Assembly (NCBI GenBank): GCA_965216365.1
Contig: CBDCFT010000019.1
Location: 62,001-126,000 of the forward strand
Reading direction: 5' to 3'
Origin: CBDCFT01 sp965216365
Lineage (GTDB): Bacteria > Pseudomonadota > Gammaproteobacteria > Arenicellales > CBDCFT01
Length of the DNA stretch: 64,000 bases
A program made the position numbers and the translations under genes. Shown here in pieces: positions 43,196-53,365 of this stretch. Numbering within the stretch: position 1 is the first letter of the stretch; the number at the start of each line of letters is the position of its first letter. The notes beneath the pieces are model-generated. The model searched no databases and had not been told where the DNA came from. It saw only the letters and a list, made by a program, of their open reading frames with translations.

Positions 43196-43233
43196 CCTCC
43201 AGTTTTTGTGCATGGGAGGCGGCAAATAATAGT

Positions 43234-44019
43234 ATGAAATTTCGCGACCTCTTTATCTACCGGGGTACCAGTAATACCCGGGTTGACGTTGTATTGGCAA
43301 TCTTTGCGTTCATCGGTTTCATCGGCCTCTGGTATGTCATAGCCAATTTTGAGATTGTTTCCCAACGCTACCTGCCACTACCTTGGAAAGTTGTTACAGC
43401 GTTGCATACCATGTTGGCCGAGCAAAAATTTGTCGAGGATATCTGGATTAGCATTGCGCGAGTATGGGGCGCGTTTCTATTATCGGCTGTCATGGCAATT
43501 CCCTTCGGAATCTGGATGTCGAGCTACCGAATTGTCGGCACATTGACCGAACCGATTGTAGACTTTATTCGCTATTTACCGGTTCCAGCGCTTGTGCCGT
43601 TGCTGATTATTTGGTTTGGTATCGGCGAAAGTTCGAAAATTGCGGTGTTGTGGATGGGCACGTTCTTTCAACTTGTCCTGTTAATTTCTGACGACGCCAA
43701 ACGAGTGCCGCGTGAATTTATCGAAACCGGTTTCACCTTGGGCGCAAAACCCTGGCAAATCACTTGGGATATCGTAAACCGTTCAATGTTGCCAAAAACT
43801 GTAGACAACCTACGCATCACACTAGGTTGGTGTTGGACTTATATCATCATCGCGGAGATAGTCGCCGCCAACAGCGGCATAGGTCATGCAATTTGGTCCG
43901 CTAGACGATTCGTCAAAACACCCGAGGTCATGGCTGGCATTCTCACTATTGGCATTATCGGTCTATTAACCGATCAAGCCATCCGCTTAATTCATCGACG
44001 CATGTTTCGATATTTGTAA
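43234..44019 (+). CDS. ABC transporter permease, nitrate/taurine type
   Basis: A 261-residue membrane permease. First segment 'VVLAIFAFIGFIGLWYVIA'; core 'IRYLPVPALVPLLIIWFGIG'; ATPase-contact loop 'IETGFTLGAKPWQITWDIV' near residue 170; then 'GWCWTYIIIAEIVAANSGIG'. About six membrane helices. It lies 10 bp before the ATPase gene. Confidence 0.88.
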   Translation: MKFRDLFIYRGTSNTRVDVVLAIFAFIGFIGLWYVIANFEIVSQRYLPLPWKVVTALHTMLAEQKFVEDIWISIARVWGAFLLSAVMAIPFGIWMSSYRIVGTLTEPIVDFIRYLPVPALVPLLIIWFGIGESSKIAVLWMGTFFQLVLLISDDAKRVPREFIETGFTLGAKPWQITWDIVNRSMLPKTVDNLRITLGWCWTYIIIAEIVAANSGIGHAIWSARRFVKTPEVMAGILTIGIIGLLTDQAIRLIHRRMFRYL

Positions 44020-44029
44020 CGTCCACATA

Positions 44030-44872
44030 ATGACCAGTGATTCCACTTTTCTTCGCATTGAGAATGTAAGTAAGACGTTCGAGGGTGATGGTAAACACCA
44101 CCCTTCGGTGCAAGTTATTGATGACGTCTCTATGGATATTGCTGAAGGTGAGTTTATCGTTTATCTCGGTCCGTCGGGCTGCGGCAAGACGACACTGATG
44201 CGCATTGTAGGTGGCTTAGAGTCCGTTAGTGCCGGTGCTGTATTTCTTGAAGAGGAAAAAGTGACCGGCCCAGACCGGAAAAAAGGTATGGTGTTTCAGG
44301 CCTATACCTCATTTCCTTGGCTAACGGTGTTGGAAAACATTCGTTTCGGAACTCGTTACCGAAACGACATTGATAGCGCCGCAAAAGAAAAGATATCGCA
44401 ACACTATCTTGAATTAGTAGGCCTAAAGGACTACGCCAATTACTACGTTAATCGAATTTCGGGGGGCATGCGTCAGCGGGTCGCTATCGCACGCACATTA
44501 GCGGCTGCTCCAGACATTTTGTTAATGGATGAACCGTTTGGTGCGCTGGATGCACAGACTCGGGAGTTCTTACAGAGTCAGTTGCTGGACATAAACCGCG
44601 AAGAACGTAAAACAACCATCTTCGTCACCCACGATGTTGAAGAAGCCGTTGTTCTTGCCGATCGGATTTTTATGTTTTCCGCCCGGCCCGCTAAAGTCAT
44701 TGAGGAAATCAAGGTTACCGATCACATTACTGGTGAACGTAGCCTTGGGACTAAAGAAACGGAGGAATTCTTCCACTTGCGCAATCACGTGCGCGATTTA
44801 ATGCGACAACAAGCACGCCGAACGGAGGAATTAGCGCAACGAGAATTACAAACAACCATCGCTCAGATATAA
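44030..44872 (+). CDS. ABC transporter ATPase, nitrate/taurine type
   Basis: A 280-residue ATPase with Walker A GPSGCGKTT near 43-51, Q-loop 'VFQAYTSFPWLTV', signature ISGGM, Walker B LLMDEPFGALD and switch 'VTHDVEEA'. The last 30 residues are an Arg/Glu-rich helix, typical of this group. It follows the permease by 10 bp and precedes the broken SDR by 3 bp. Confidence 0.9.
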   Translation: MTSDSTFLRIENVSKTFEGDGKHHPSVQVIDDVSMDIAEGEFIVYLGPSGCGKTTLMRIVGGLESVSAGAVFLEEEKVTGPDRKKGMVFQAYTSFPWLTVLENIRFGTRYRNDIDSAAKEKISQHYLELVGLKDYANYYVNRISGGMRQRVAIARTLAAAPDILLMDEPFGALDAQTREFLQSQLLDINREERKTTIFVTHDVEEAVVLADRIFMFSARPAKVIEEIKVTDHITGERSLGTKETEEFFHLRNHVRDLMRQQARRTEELAQRELQTTIAQI

Positions 44873-44875
44873 CTC

Positions 44876-45651
44876 ATGTCATTTGACTTTACAGGAAAAA
44901 AAGTTTTGGTAACCGGTGCGAGCCGAGGCATTGGATTTGGCGTGGCACGTGGCTTCGCTCACGCCAAAGCGGATCTTTTCATTATTGCAACAAATGAAAA
45001 AGTTCATGATTCAGCCGCTACGCTCACGCGAGAAACGGGTCAATCCGTACAAGGGCTGGTGTGCGACATTTCCGACCGCGCCGCGGTTGCCGACGTAGTT
45101 GGCGGTCTTGGCCGGCTCGATGTACTCGTTAACAATGCCGGCTACGAACAATTGACACCAATTCTCGATCCCGATCCCAATACCGAAGAAACCTTTCGAC
45201 GCATCATTGACATCAATGTTCTTGGCACTTATTACGTGACAAGAGAAGCCGCAACACGGATGCAGCCTGGCGGACGCATTGTCATCACGTCTTCGGTATG
45301 GGGTAAAACCGGCTCGGCGGGATTCAGTGCGTATTGTGCGTCAAAACACGCCAACATTGGTTTTATGCGTGTGCTCGCCGAAGAACTTGGTCCACGCGGT
45401 ATTGTGCGTTAACGCCGTCTGTCCCGGCTGGGTACGAACCGATGCGGCAATGCAGTCATTGAGTATTATGGCCCGCAACGAAGGCCGTGACGAGGACGAA
45501 TGCCTATCCCGACATACTGTCGGCTCAAGCCATTGAAGGATTAATGGAACCAGACGATATGGCGTCTACCTATTTATTTCTCGCCTCGGAACATGCTGCA
45601 AATATCACGGGGCAAGCACTTAGTGTCGACCGCGGCGAGCTAATGGCCTGA
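44876..45651 (+). pseudogene. SDR oxidoreductase with two frameshifts
   Basis: The first 178 codons read as a normal short-chain dehydrogenase: 'VTGASRGIGFGVARG' NAD site, 'NNAGYEQ', and catalytic 'YCASKHANIGF'. Near 45405 the frame stops at 'GIVR'; a missing base would restore 'VNAVCPGWVRTDAAM'. Near 45497 a second shift restores 'NAYPDILSAQAIEGLMEPDD' and 'ANITGQALSVDRGEL' up to a TGA that overlaps the start of the next SDR. All family blocks are present across three frames, so the decay is recent or the sequence has two indel errors. It sits between the transporter and an intact SDR paralogue. Confidence 0.8.
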
Positions 45652-46400
45652 TGAGCTCGCCTATCCTTAGTGATAAAAAAGTATTAATCACAGGTGCTTC
45701 TCGCGGTATTGGTAAGGCCATTGCAACAGCCATGGCACAAGCGGGTGCAACGGTTGCATTGGCCGACCTTCTCGAGACAAGACAAACGAGAAATGACATA
45801 GAACAAGCGGGTGGCAAAGTGTTTTGCTACCACTGCGACATTAGCGACGAAACACAAGTCATCACACTACTCGACGAAGTCGTTTCTGATTTAGGCGGTA
45901 TCGATGTAGTCGTCAATAACGCTGGAGTGGCGCTTGAGAAACCGTTACTGGATACACAGGTAGACGAATTCGATTCGCTTATGGCGGTCAATCTGCGTGG
46001 GACGTTTCTAGTTGGACGAGAAGCCATACGAAAGATGACCGAGAATGAAAACGGCGGCAGGGTTATTAATATTGCTTCCGATCTTGGCTACATCGGGCGC
46101 GAACAGCATTCTATTTACTGCGCATCCAAGGCCGCGGTCATCTCGCTATCCAAATCCTGGGCCAAGGAATTCGCAACGAATATCCTGGTCAACAGCGTGA
46201 GTCCAGGGCCAGTCGACACCGATATGTTAGGCGGGGAGCATATGAGTGCCGAGTGGCGCAAAAAAGAAGAGGACATTCCTCTACGGCGAATTGCTCAGCC
46301 TGATGAAATCGCCGGCATAGTTGTATTTTTGGCGGGACCGGGAGCCACGTTCATCACTGGACAGAGTTTTGGCGTCAATGGCGGCAGCGTAATGATCTGA
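45651..46400 (+). CDS. SDR-family oxidoreductase (FabG-like)
   Basis: A 249-residue classical SDR. NAD(P) loop 'ITGASRGIGKAIATAMAQAG' (in part; 12-31), 'DVVVNNAGVALEKP', catalytic Ser in 'INIASDLGYIG' and 'YCASKAAVISLSKSWAKEF' (YxxxK). C-terminal 'ITGQSFGVNGGSVM' is standard. Its ATG overlaps the last base of the upstream SDR stop. It may oxidise or reduce a carbonyl product of the neighbouring catabolic unit; the substrate is unknown. Confidence 0.87.
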   Translation: MSSPILSDKKVLITGASRGIGKAIATAMAQAGATVALADLLETRQTRNDIEQAGGKVFCYHCDISDETQVITLLDEVVSDLGGIDVVVNNAGVALEKPLLDTQVDEFDSLMAVNLRGTFLVGREAIRKMTENENGGRVINIASDLGYIGREQHSIYCASKAAVISLSKSWAKEFATNILVNSVSPGPVDTDMLGGEHMSAEWRKKEEDIPLRRIAQPDEIAGIVVFLAGPGATFITGQSFGVNGGSVMI

Positions 46401-46680
46401 CTATAACTCTGTTGTAAACCAAAATCACTCTTACCGGCCACAAACAGACATTTTGTCAACAATAAAAATTAGTCAGATCACAGATGCACAGCAGACTATG
46501 GATGTGTAGCGTAATCTCTCTCCTATTCAATGCCTCTTTTTGGTCCAATTTTCGCTGATGAGGTACACGACAACCAACGCAGGGAAGATAATCAGCAGAG
46601 TACCAAGTTGATGTAACTATCAACGCGCAAGAACGATTTGTTTGTCCTCATGGACATCGTGCTGGTGACGCCTAACAGCA
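46401..46680. other. Intergenic stretch, nothing recognised
   Basis: About 280 bp between the SDR gene and the dispersed repeat. No gene or terminator seen. Confidence 0.3.
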
Positions 46681-46835
46681 AATAGATTCCCCCGGCTAAA
46701 GCCGCGGTGCTTACTGTCACAGCCCTTCGGGCTGCCGTTGCTGCTCATCACTTCAACTACGGGCCACGATGAGCAACAACGTAGCTCATTCACCCACGGG
46801 TAAACCCGTGGTGCTCTGTCTTCGACCGCATAGAC
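46681..46835. repeat. 155-bp dispersed palindromic repeat, copy 1
   Basis: Nearly identical to 56093-56248 in the same orientation. It contains four hairpins: CCGGCTAAAGCCG, CAGCCCTTCGGGCTG, GCTCATC...GATGAGC and CCACGGGTAAACCCGTGG. No coding capacity. It resembles a MITE/REP-type element moved by an enzyme outside the window. Confidence 0.8.
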
Positions 46836-46873
46836 GTACAGCGCACTTTTGTAGCGTGCAACGTCCTCGCTCT

Positions 46874-47143
46874 TTATTCGACCTCAACACATATTTCCTG
46901 CACGGCACCGGTATTTGCGGACTGAGCTACACCGAATGCACCGCCTGCCCAAGCTAACCCGCGCACACCGGCGCGAATCATGAATTCTCCGCCGCCAGTG
47001 GGTGTATTAAACTCACCATTTATGAAATAAGTGTCGTCGCCTGTTGCTTCTTGATACCAAGCGCATGAATCTTTCTCACTATGCGCTTGATACTGTGCTT
47101 CGAGGGCCGTTGACCTATAAACGCCTGCCCCGCGACTAAACAT
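46874..47143 (-). CDS. Hypothetical small protein or gene fragment
   Basis: A frame of about 89 residues with no signal peptide and no recognised family. The second half ('GDDTYFINGEFNTPTGGGEF', 'GLAWAGGAFGVAQSA') looks like part of a beta-rich protein, so it may be the tail of a degraded gene. It lies beside the dispersed repeat, upstream of the interrupted aminotransferase. Low support. Confidence 0.25.
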   Translation of the reverse strand: MFSRGAGVYRSTALEAQYQAHSEKDSCAWYQEATGDDTYFINGEFNTPTGGGEFMIRAGVRGLAWAGGAFGVAQSANTGAVQEICVEVE

Positions 47144-47344
47144 CAACTTCTACGAGACATTTCAATGTTTGTACCCGAATGTAAGTACGGTGAAATAGCG
47201 ACTGTCACCAGATTCGGTCAAAGCGGAGACGTTAGTCTATTCACTGTATAGGGGATCAGAATCAGTCGGCAGATCGTCGTGTAATCCTTAAATGGCGCCG
47301 GGTATACTCCAAGGGGTCCTTACCATCATCTAAAGATCCCACCG

Positions 47345-48470
47345 ATGACTCATCATGTGTTCCGTTATGGCGGCGAATTTGCCGACCTCATCATCCACCG
47401 GGCTGAGGGTGTGTACTTGTACGGCCCGGATGAGCGTCCCGTACTCGATTTCACGTCGGGCCAGATGAGTGGCATCCTCGGGCACTCGCACCCTGAGATT
47501 GTGGCGACTGTAAGTGATGCTATTGCCACACTCGATCACGTTCATAGCAGTTTTTTATCTGATCCTGTACTGCGATTAACTGAGGCGCTGACCGCTATTC
47601 TGCCCGAGTCACTTTCGAAGGTACTTCCACTCAGCACGGGTGGCGAATCCAACGAAGCAGCCTTGCGCATGGCGAAAATGACTACTGGTGGCTTTGAGGT
47701 GGTGGGTTTTGACCGTTCCTGGCATGGGGTGACCGGTGGCGCTGCAGCCAGTACATACAGTGGTGCGAGGCAGGGCTACGGCCCAACACTGCCTGGTTCA
47801 CTCGCGCTACCGACGCCCGACGCTTATCGATCGCCGTTCAACACCAACGGTCACTACAACTGGCAAGAGGAGTTGGAATTCGGATTTCAGATGTTGGATC
47901 GACAGTCGGTAGGGCGCTATGCGGCTTTCATCGCTGAACCGATACTCAGTGCAGCCGGAATCATCGAATTGCCACCCGGATACCTCAAAGCGCTCAGGAG
48001 CAAATGCACCGAGCGGGATATGCTGTTGGTTCTGGACGAGGCGCAGACCGGCCTTGGGCGCACCGGGGATCGCTTCGCGTTCGAACATGAAGGTGTCGTA
48101 CCCGACATCCTGACCCTGTCGAAGACTCTGGGCGCCGGCCTGCCCTTGTCGGCAACGATCACATCGACGGAGATCGAGCAGCGGTGTCACGACCAGGGCT
48201 ATATTTTCTATACCACCCTCGCAGCCGATCCGCTGCCCGCATCCGTTGGCGCCAAGGTCGTCGAGATCATTGTCCGGGACGCGCTCTGGGAGCGTGCACG
48301 AGAGCTCGGAACCTACATGAAAGAACAGCTACTGACACTGAAACAACGCCACGAACCTATTGGCGATGTCCGTGGGCGAGGACTCCTGCTTGGCGTTGAA
48401 CTAGTGAAAGATCGGGAGACTAAGACTCCGGCGCGCGAGCTCGGCTTTGATGTGAGCAGACGTTGCCTAG
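47345..48470 (+). pseudogene. 2,2-dialkylglycine decarboxylase-like aminotransferase, 5' part (split by IS1380-type element)
   Basis: Class-III PLP enzyme resembling dialkylglycine decarboxylase (DgdA): 'FRYGGEFADLII', 'LDFTSGQMSGILGHSHPEI', 'LSTGGESNEAALRMAKM', 'SWHGVTGGAAASTYS', 'FIAEPILSAAGIIELPPGY', 'LDEAQTGLGRTG' and the PLP lysine in 'LTLSKTLGAGLP'. The frame runs to CTAG at 48467-48470, where an insertion sequence begins. Removing the element and one CTAG joins it in frame to 'ELGASLNIGRRSMANIFRIAPPLT' (50094 on), giving a 424-residue protein of family length. The enzyme would decarboxylate and transaminate dialkyl amino acids such as 2-aminoisobutyrate. As it stands it loses about 49 C-terminal residues and is probably inactive. 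Confidence 0.88.
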
Positions 48471-50089
48471 CCCGGATATTGCATGAGTAGTGGAGTGTCA
48501 GGAGGAAAAGGCCTTGTTATGCAGGTTGAGTCGTTGAAAGGCCTATGTATTTTCAGATAGAGGTGTGAATTGGCATTTGTTCCACTCAATGTGATCGATT
48601 TTCAGGGGTGAATCGGCATTTTCTTTGTCCCAGGGCGAGCGATGTCCTGGCGTGATGCATCACGCCGTTGAAATGGAGATAACGGTCGATTATCCGGGTG
48701 CGAGTCGGTGGGCGACGAGGAAGAATAAATGCTGATAGGGATAACGACTCGATAACAGAAAACGGACACGGCGGGTATTGCGCAGGATCACCGCACCGAT
48801 CTTGAGCAGTTTCAATCGTAATGTGCCGACATAGGCACGGGCCAGTTCGGTGCCCTTGAGTGCCAACCGTCGAATGGCCTCCAACAAGGTGTAGGCCATC
48901 GAGGAGAGCAGTAAGCGAAACTGGTTCGGCCACCACGCGGAACAACTGGTGCGATCGGCAAACATATCCAGTTGTTGCTCCTTGATCCGGTTCTCCATGT
49001 CACCACGGGCACAGTACAACTTGTCGTACAGGTGTTGGACATCGCCGTGGAGGTTGGTCACCACGTAACGCGGATTGACCCCGTGCTGTGAGTACTCGAT
49101 CTTGGCAATCACCCGCCTGGGATGATCCCAGCTTGCGGCAGCGTAGTGCAGGTCGGTAAAGCAGCGCACTTTGTGCCCGCTCACGGCAAAGCACTCGGCG
49201 GCCTCACTCTGCAAATCTGCCGTCAGGGCGTTCAAACGCTTGTTTTTCGCCACGCCCACGATGTAGCCCACGCCATGACGCTCACACCACGATAGCATCC
49301 GCCAGCGACAAAACCCCGAATCGGCCCGAAAGACAATCTTCACCTTGGGCCACACCTGGCGCAGGCGTTTGACTAACAACGCCAAAATCGCCCACGCGTG
49401 CTTCGCCCCATCGATCTTGCTCGGACGCAGATAACTGACTAACAATTGATCTCGGCAAAAAACATACAACGGCAGGAAACAGTAGTGGTCGTAATACCCG
49501 TGAAAAAATCGACCCTCCTGGCTCCCATACACCGCATCGTCGGTCGCATCACAGTCCAGCACTAAACGCTTCGGCGCGCGTTTGAACGATTCGATAAACT
49601 GCTCCACCAACACTTCGTGGATGCGCCAGGCACTGTCACGTTCCGACCGGTTCTCAAAACGGCATAACGTCGAAGGACTCGCTAGTTCCGTATCCCGATC
49701 CACTCCCGTCTGCATCGCTAAATCCTTGCGCAACGTGTCATGATCGTTCAAATCCTCATACCCCAGCGCCAACCCATATACCCGCTGGCGCAATAAACTC
49801 ACCGCATCGTGCCCACAACTGGCCTGACGGCGCGGATCGCTCAGTACTTTACTCACCGCTTCGCTTAACCCCAACACCCGATCCACTTGACGCAACAACA
49901 ACACCCCACCATCGCTGCTGATGGCCCCTCCCTCAAAATCCGCCTCCACACAGCGCCTTTTACACACTGGAAATTCAAACGTCGTTTGGGTACATTGGGT
50001 CACGGCGAAGCCTCCTTTATTTCTTTTCTAGCAAATTGAATTATAAAGGATTTATAGGCTTCGCCTTTCTTATTCGTGAAATATCCAGG
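48471..50089 (-). mobile_element. IS1380-type insertion sequence
   Basis: Element of 1619 bp. Left end CCCGGATATTGCATGAGTA, right end reversed CCTGGATATTTCACGAATA: inverted repeats matching at 14-15 of 19 bases. The target CTAG is duplicated (48467-48470 and 50090-50093). It carries one transposase gene on the minus strand and interrupts a dialkylglycine decarboxylase-like gene. Confidence 0.88.
48690..50003 (-). CDS. IS1380-family transposase
   Basis: A 437-residue transposase. DDE residues sit in 'LVLDCDATDDAVYG', 'IVFRADSGFCRW' and 'GDMENRIKEQQLD'; these blocks and the N-terminal 'GGAISSDGGVLLLRQVDR' are characteristic of IS1380. The start is GTG. The frame is intact. Confidence 0.9.
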   Translation of the reverse strand: MTQCTQTTFEFPVCKRRCVEADFEGGAISSDGGVLLLRQVDRVLGLSEAVSKVLSDPRRQASCGHDAVSLLRQRVYGLALGYEDLNDHDTLRKDLAMQTGVDRDTELASPSTLCRFENRSERDSAWRIHEVLVEQFIESFKRAPKRLVLDCDATDDAVYGSQEGRFFHGYYDHYCFLPLYVFCRDQLLVSYLRPSKIDGAKHAWAILALLVKRLRQVWPKVKIVFRADSGFCRWRMLSWCERHGVGYIVGVAKNKRLNALTADLQSEAAECFAVSGHKVRCFTDLHYAAASWDHPRRVIAKIEYSQHGVNPRYVVTNLHGDVQHLYDKLYCARGDMENRIKEQQLDMFADRTSCSAWWPNQFRLLLSSMAYTLLEAIRRLALKGTELARAYVGTLRLKLLKIGAVILRNTRRVRFLLSSRYPYQHLFFLVAHRLAPG

Positions 50090-50093
50090 CTAG

Positions 50094-50242
50094 AGCTTGG
50101 AGCGAGTCTGAATATCGGCCGTCGTTCCATGGCCAACATCTTTCGCATCGCGCCGCCGTTGACGGTAACTCGCGAACAAATCGATACCGCCGTTGCGATA
50201 TTCGATCAAGCCTTGACCGAGTGCGCGGGTAAATTGCTCTGA
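50094..50242 (+). pseudogene. 2,2-dialkylglycine decarboxylase-like aminotransferase, 3' part
   Basis: Downstream piece of the split gene. 'SLNIGRRSMANIFRIAPPLT' and 'VTREQIDTAVAIFDQAL' are the C-terminal family blocks (FRIAPPLT). The frame also reads back into the IS from an ATG at 50036, but those residues belong to the element. Confidence 0.88.
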
Positions 50243-50544
50243 CTAAATGGCGGGTTTTGGGTCGTCAGTACGCTTTCACTTTGAATACCCAAAAGGCAGC
50301 TTGGAGTACTATTGGCCAATTTCGGAAGTTTTCTAGTGCATGAAATTGGGTCTGTAATGTGTCGTATTTCAGACTCCTAATAAGCACTTAATGTCGCTAA
50401 TGTAATATAAACAAATTGCCTTACGTCAAAGGCAATTCCAATTTCTTCAAATGATATTTTGTTACTTGTGTGCGAACGTCAAGCTTAGACGCAAGTTCAG
50501 AGATCATTATATCGAACCGGTATTTGTCAATTCTTTTGAAAAGC
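50243..50544. other. Intergenic stretch, nothing recognised
   Basis: About 300 AT-rich bases between the split aminotransferase and the fourth IS copy. No gene seen. Confidence 0.3.
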
Positions 50545-50552
50545 CTAGCTAG

Positions 50553-52197
50553 TTTCTGTCCAGAAATTCGAAATTGAAGGATAAGGAGTAGTTTAGGAAA
50601 GAGTTAAGTGCTCCGGTGTTTCGAGTAGAATTGAGTTGCAAAAAACGATTCGACTGAAACACCAGGAGCCGCGATGAGAGAAACCCGCACCGCACAGCAG
50701 AGTATATTCCAAACCCGGACAGATCACGAGATTGCGCGAGAGTTGAAGCGCATGTCGGATTGGTTAGATGCACATCCTGCGCTATTGGATTTGGTGGGTG
50801 AGGACATTCGCTCATGCGGTGGGTCAAGACGAGGACGCAGCGGCTTGACGCTGGACGCGATTTTGAGATGTGCAATTCTCAAGCAATACCGTCAAGTCGA
50901 TTATCGAACGTTAGCGTTTTACTTAAAGGACTCGGTATCGTTCATGGAGTTTGCCCGAGTCGGGCATGAGCGGGCGCCGTCAAAATCGACGCTGCAAGGG
51001 TTGATCAGTGCGATTCGATCCTCGACATGGGAGGCGGTGGATCGATGTTTGCTGGCTAGTGCCTGTGAGAGTGGGATCGAGAGCGGTGAGGTGATCCGGA
51101 TCGATGCCACCGGGACCGATACGGCGATCCTGGAACCGAGCGATTCGGGTCTGCTGTACGATGGTGTGCGGGTTATGGTGCGGTTGCTGAGGGTGGCGCG
51201 CCAGCTGGGCGATATCACGTTTCATAATCACCAACGCAAGGCCAAACGGCGTCGCTACGCGATCATGATGGCACGGACGACTGCGCGGCGGCGCCCGTTA
51301 TATAAGGCCCTGCTGCAGGTGACGATTGACACACTGGGCTATCTGGATGAGGCGTATAAAGTGTTGTCAAAACAGTCAGATACACGATCGTGGTGTGCTA
51401 AGGTGGAGGATTATCGGCCATTGATCGTGCAGGTTATTGAACAAGCCCAACGCCGTGTGATCGATGGCGAATGGGTGCCGGTGCAGGATAAAGTGGTGAG
51501 TTTGTTCGAGCCGCACACCGCTATTCTTGTCAAGGGTCAACGTGACGTTCAGTACGGACACAAGCTGAGTCTATCGAGCGGTACCAGTGGTCTGGTGCTC
51601 GATGTGGTGGTCGAAGACGGTAATCCGGCAGATCAGGTGTGTTTGATCCCATTGATTAAACGTCATATTGCCCACTACGGAAAACCACCGCGAGACCTGG
51701 TCGCCGATGGCGGCTACGCCAGTAGCGATAATTTAACTGACGCCAAGGCGTTGGGAGTCAAACAGGTAGCCTTCCACAAACGTGCCGGTCTGAGTGTCGA
51801 AGCCATGACTGGAGATCAATGGCTTTACAAAAAACTACGCAACTTCCGCGCGGGTATCGAAGCCACCATCTCCTATTTGAAACGCTGCTTTGGTCTGTCA
51901 CGATGTAACTGGAAAGGACTCGATCATTTCAAGGCTTATGTACGCAGCGCCGTTTTCACTCACAATCTGGTGGTCTTAACCCAACGACTTGCCGCTTGCG
52001 GCTAAGTTCCCAACAACACGATCAACGATGGCGATCACCGCCAGGGCGGCTATCGCCTGATTCCTAAATCCCATCCATCAACCATTGCGCGATCTGACAA
52101 ATCGCAAAGAACCCTTTTGAAAACACGTTGCTTTCCATCTCGATTCCCCGTTTTCATCTACCCCGGTTTATCAATTTCGGGGTATTCTGGACAGGAA
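50553..52197 (+). mobile_element. Insertion sequence, fourth copy of the tandem-array element
   Basis: Same 1645-bp element as at 27841, 29494 and 31147, again plus-strand. The left flank is CTAGCTAG (50545-50552). The right flank CTAG is cut by an IS630-type element; with that removed it reads CTAGTTAG. Confidence 0.9.
50674..52005 (+). CDS. IS transposase (DDE, IS5/ISNCY-like), copy 4
   Basis: Identical in amino-acid sequence to the three tandem copies, 19-22 kb away. Identity of all four suggests recent spread or gene conversion. Confidence 0.85.
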   Translation: MRETRTAQQSIFQTRTDHEIARELKRMSDWLDAHPALLDLVGEDIRSCGGSRRGRSGLTLDAILRCAILKQYRQVDYRTLAFYLKDSVSFMEFARVGHERAPSKSTLQGLISAIRSSTWEAVDRCLLASACESGIESGEVIRIDATGTDTAILEPSDSGLLYDGVRVMVRLLRVARQLGDITFHNHQRKAKRRRYAIMMARTTARRRPLYKALLQVTIDTLGYLDEAYKVLSKQSDTRSWCAKVEDYRPLIVQVIEQAQRRVIDGEWVPVQDKVVSLFEPHTAILVKGQRDVQYGHKLSLSSGTSGLVLDVVVEDGNPADQVCLIPLIKRHIAHYGKPPRDLVADGGYASSDNLTDAKALGVKQVAFHKRAGLSVEAMTGDQWLYKKLRNFRAGIEATISYLKRCFGLSRCNWKGLDHFKAYVRSAVFTHNLVVLTQRLAACG

Positions 52198-52200
52198 CTA

Positions 52201-53365
52201 GTGTACTGTCTCATAAATAACTATCTATTATATTCGCACGATGATATCATTACCTGAGACGTTTAAACCGTCGGTGAATGTGGCAATGAACCTTCCTGCT
52301 AAAGCGCTTCAAGTGTCTACTCAAGATCGCGACCGGCTGGAATCCTGGTTGCGCGCGCACAATACGCCGCAAGCCATGGCCTGGCGCGCACAAATCATTG
52401 TGTATGCCGCCGAGGGGTTACCCAACACACGTATCGCCAAAGAAGTCGGCGTGAGCGTGGTGACCGTGCGCGAGTGGCGCAAGCGCTTCGAGATGGAAGG
52501 GATCGACGCTTTGACCGAGATCAAACCCGGACGCGGGCGAAAGCGCGAGATCAGTGCGACCAAAGTCAAACGTATTGTCCATGACACGCTTCATGTGAAG
52601 CCTCGAGGAGCGACACACTGGAGTTGTCGTAGTATGGCGGACCGACATAAGGTGAGTGCGGCTACGGTGCAACGAATCTGGGATGCCCACGGATTACAGC
52701 CGCATCGCACTGAGACGTTCAAACTCTCCACCGATCCTGAGTTCGTCGAGAAGTTGACGGACATTGTAGGGTTATACCTCAATCCGCCGGACAAAGCGGC
52801 CATCATCTGTGTCGATGAAAAGAGTCAGATTCAGGCCCTGGATCGAACCCAGCCGGGGTTGCCGATGAAACGCGGACGCTGTGGTACCCGCACGCATGAC
52901 TATAAGCGCCATGGCACCACATCGCTGTTCGCTGCCCTCAATGTCCTGGAAGGCACCATCATTGGCAACTGTTATGAGCGACATCGTCATCAGGAGTTCC
53001 TCAAATTCCTACGTCGCCTCGATCGTGAGTTTCCCAAAAGCAAACCATTACATCTGATCCTCGACAATTACGGCACACACACCCATCCGAACGTCAAAGC
53101 GTGGCTAGACAAACACCCACGATTCCATCTGCATTTCACCCCGACGAGCTGCTCTTGGTTAAACTTGATCGAACGCTGGTTTGGTCAACTCACTGAAAAA
53201 CAACTACGTCGTGGAGTATTCACCAGCGTTAAGGAATTGACGCATACGATTAAACAATTCATCAAGGTGTACAACGAACATCCCAAACCTTTCGTTTGGA
53301 ACACTAAAGTCGATGACATCCTGCGTAAAGTTGGGAAATGCAAAGCTATTTTAGAGACAGTACAC
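52201..53365 (+). mobile_element. IS630-type insertion sequence
   Basis: Element of 1165 bp with perfect 12-bp terminal inverted repeats GTGTACTGTCTC and GAGACAGTACAC. It is flanked by a TA duplication (52199-52200 and 53366-53367), the usual IS630 target. It is inserted at the right edge of the fourth IS copy, so it arrived later. Confidence 0.88.

Noticed and set aside
50036..50242. Independent 68-codon gene
   Set aside because: The first 19 codons are the end of the IS1380-type element and the rest is the C-terminus of the split aminotransferase.
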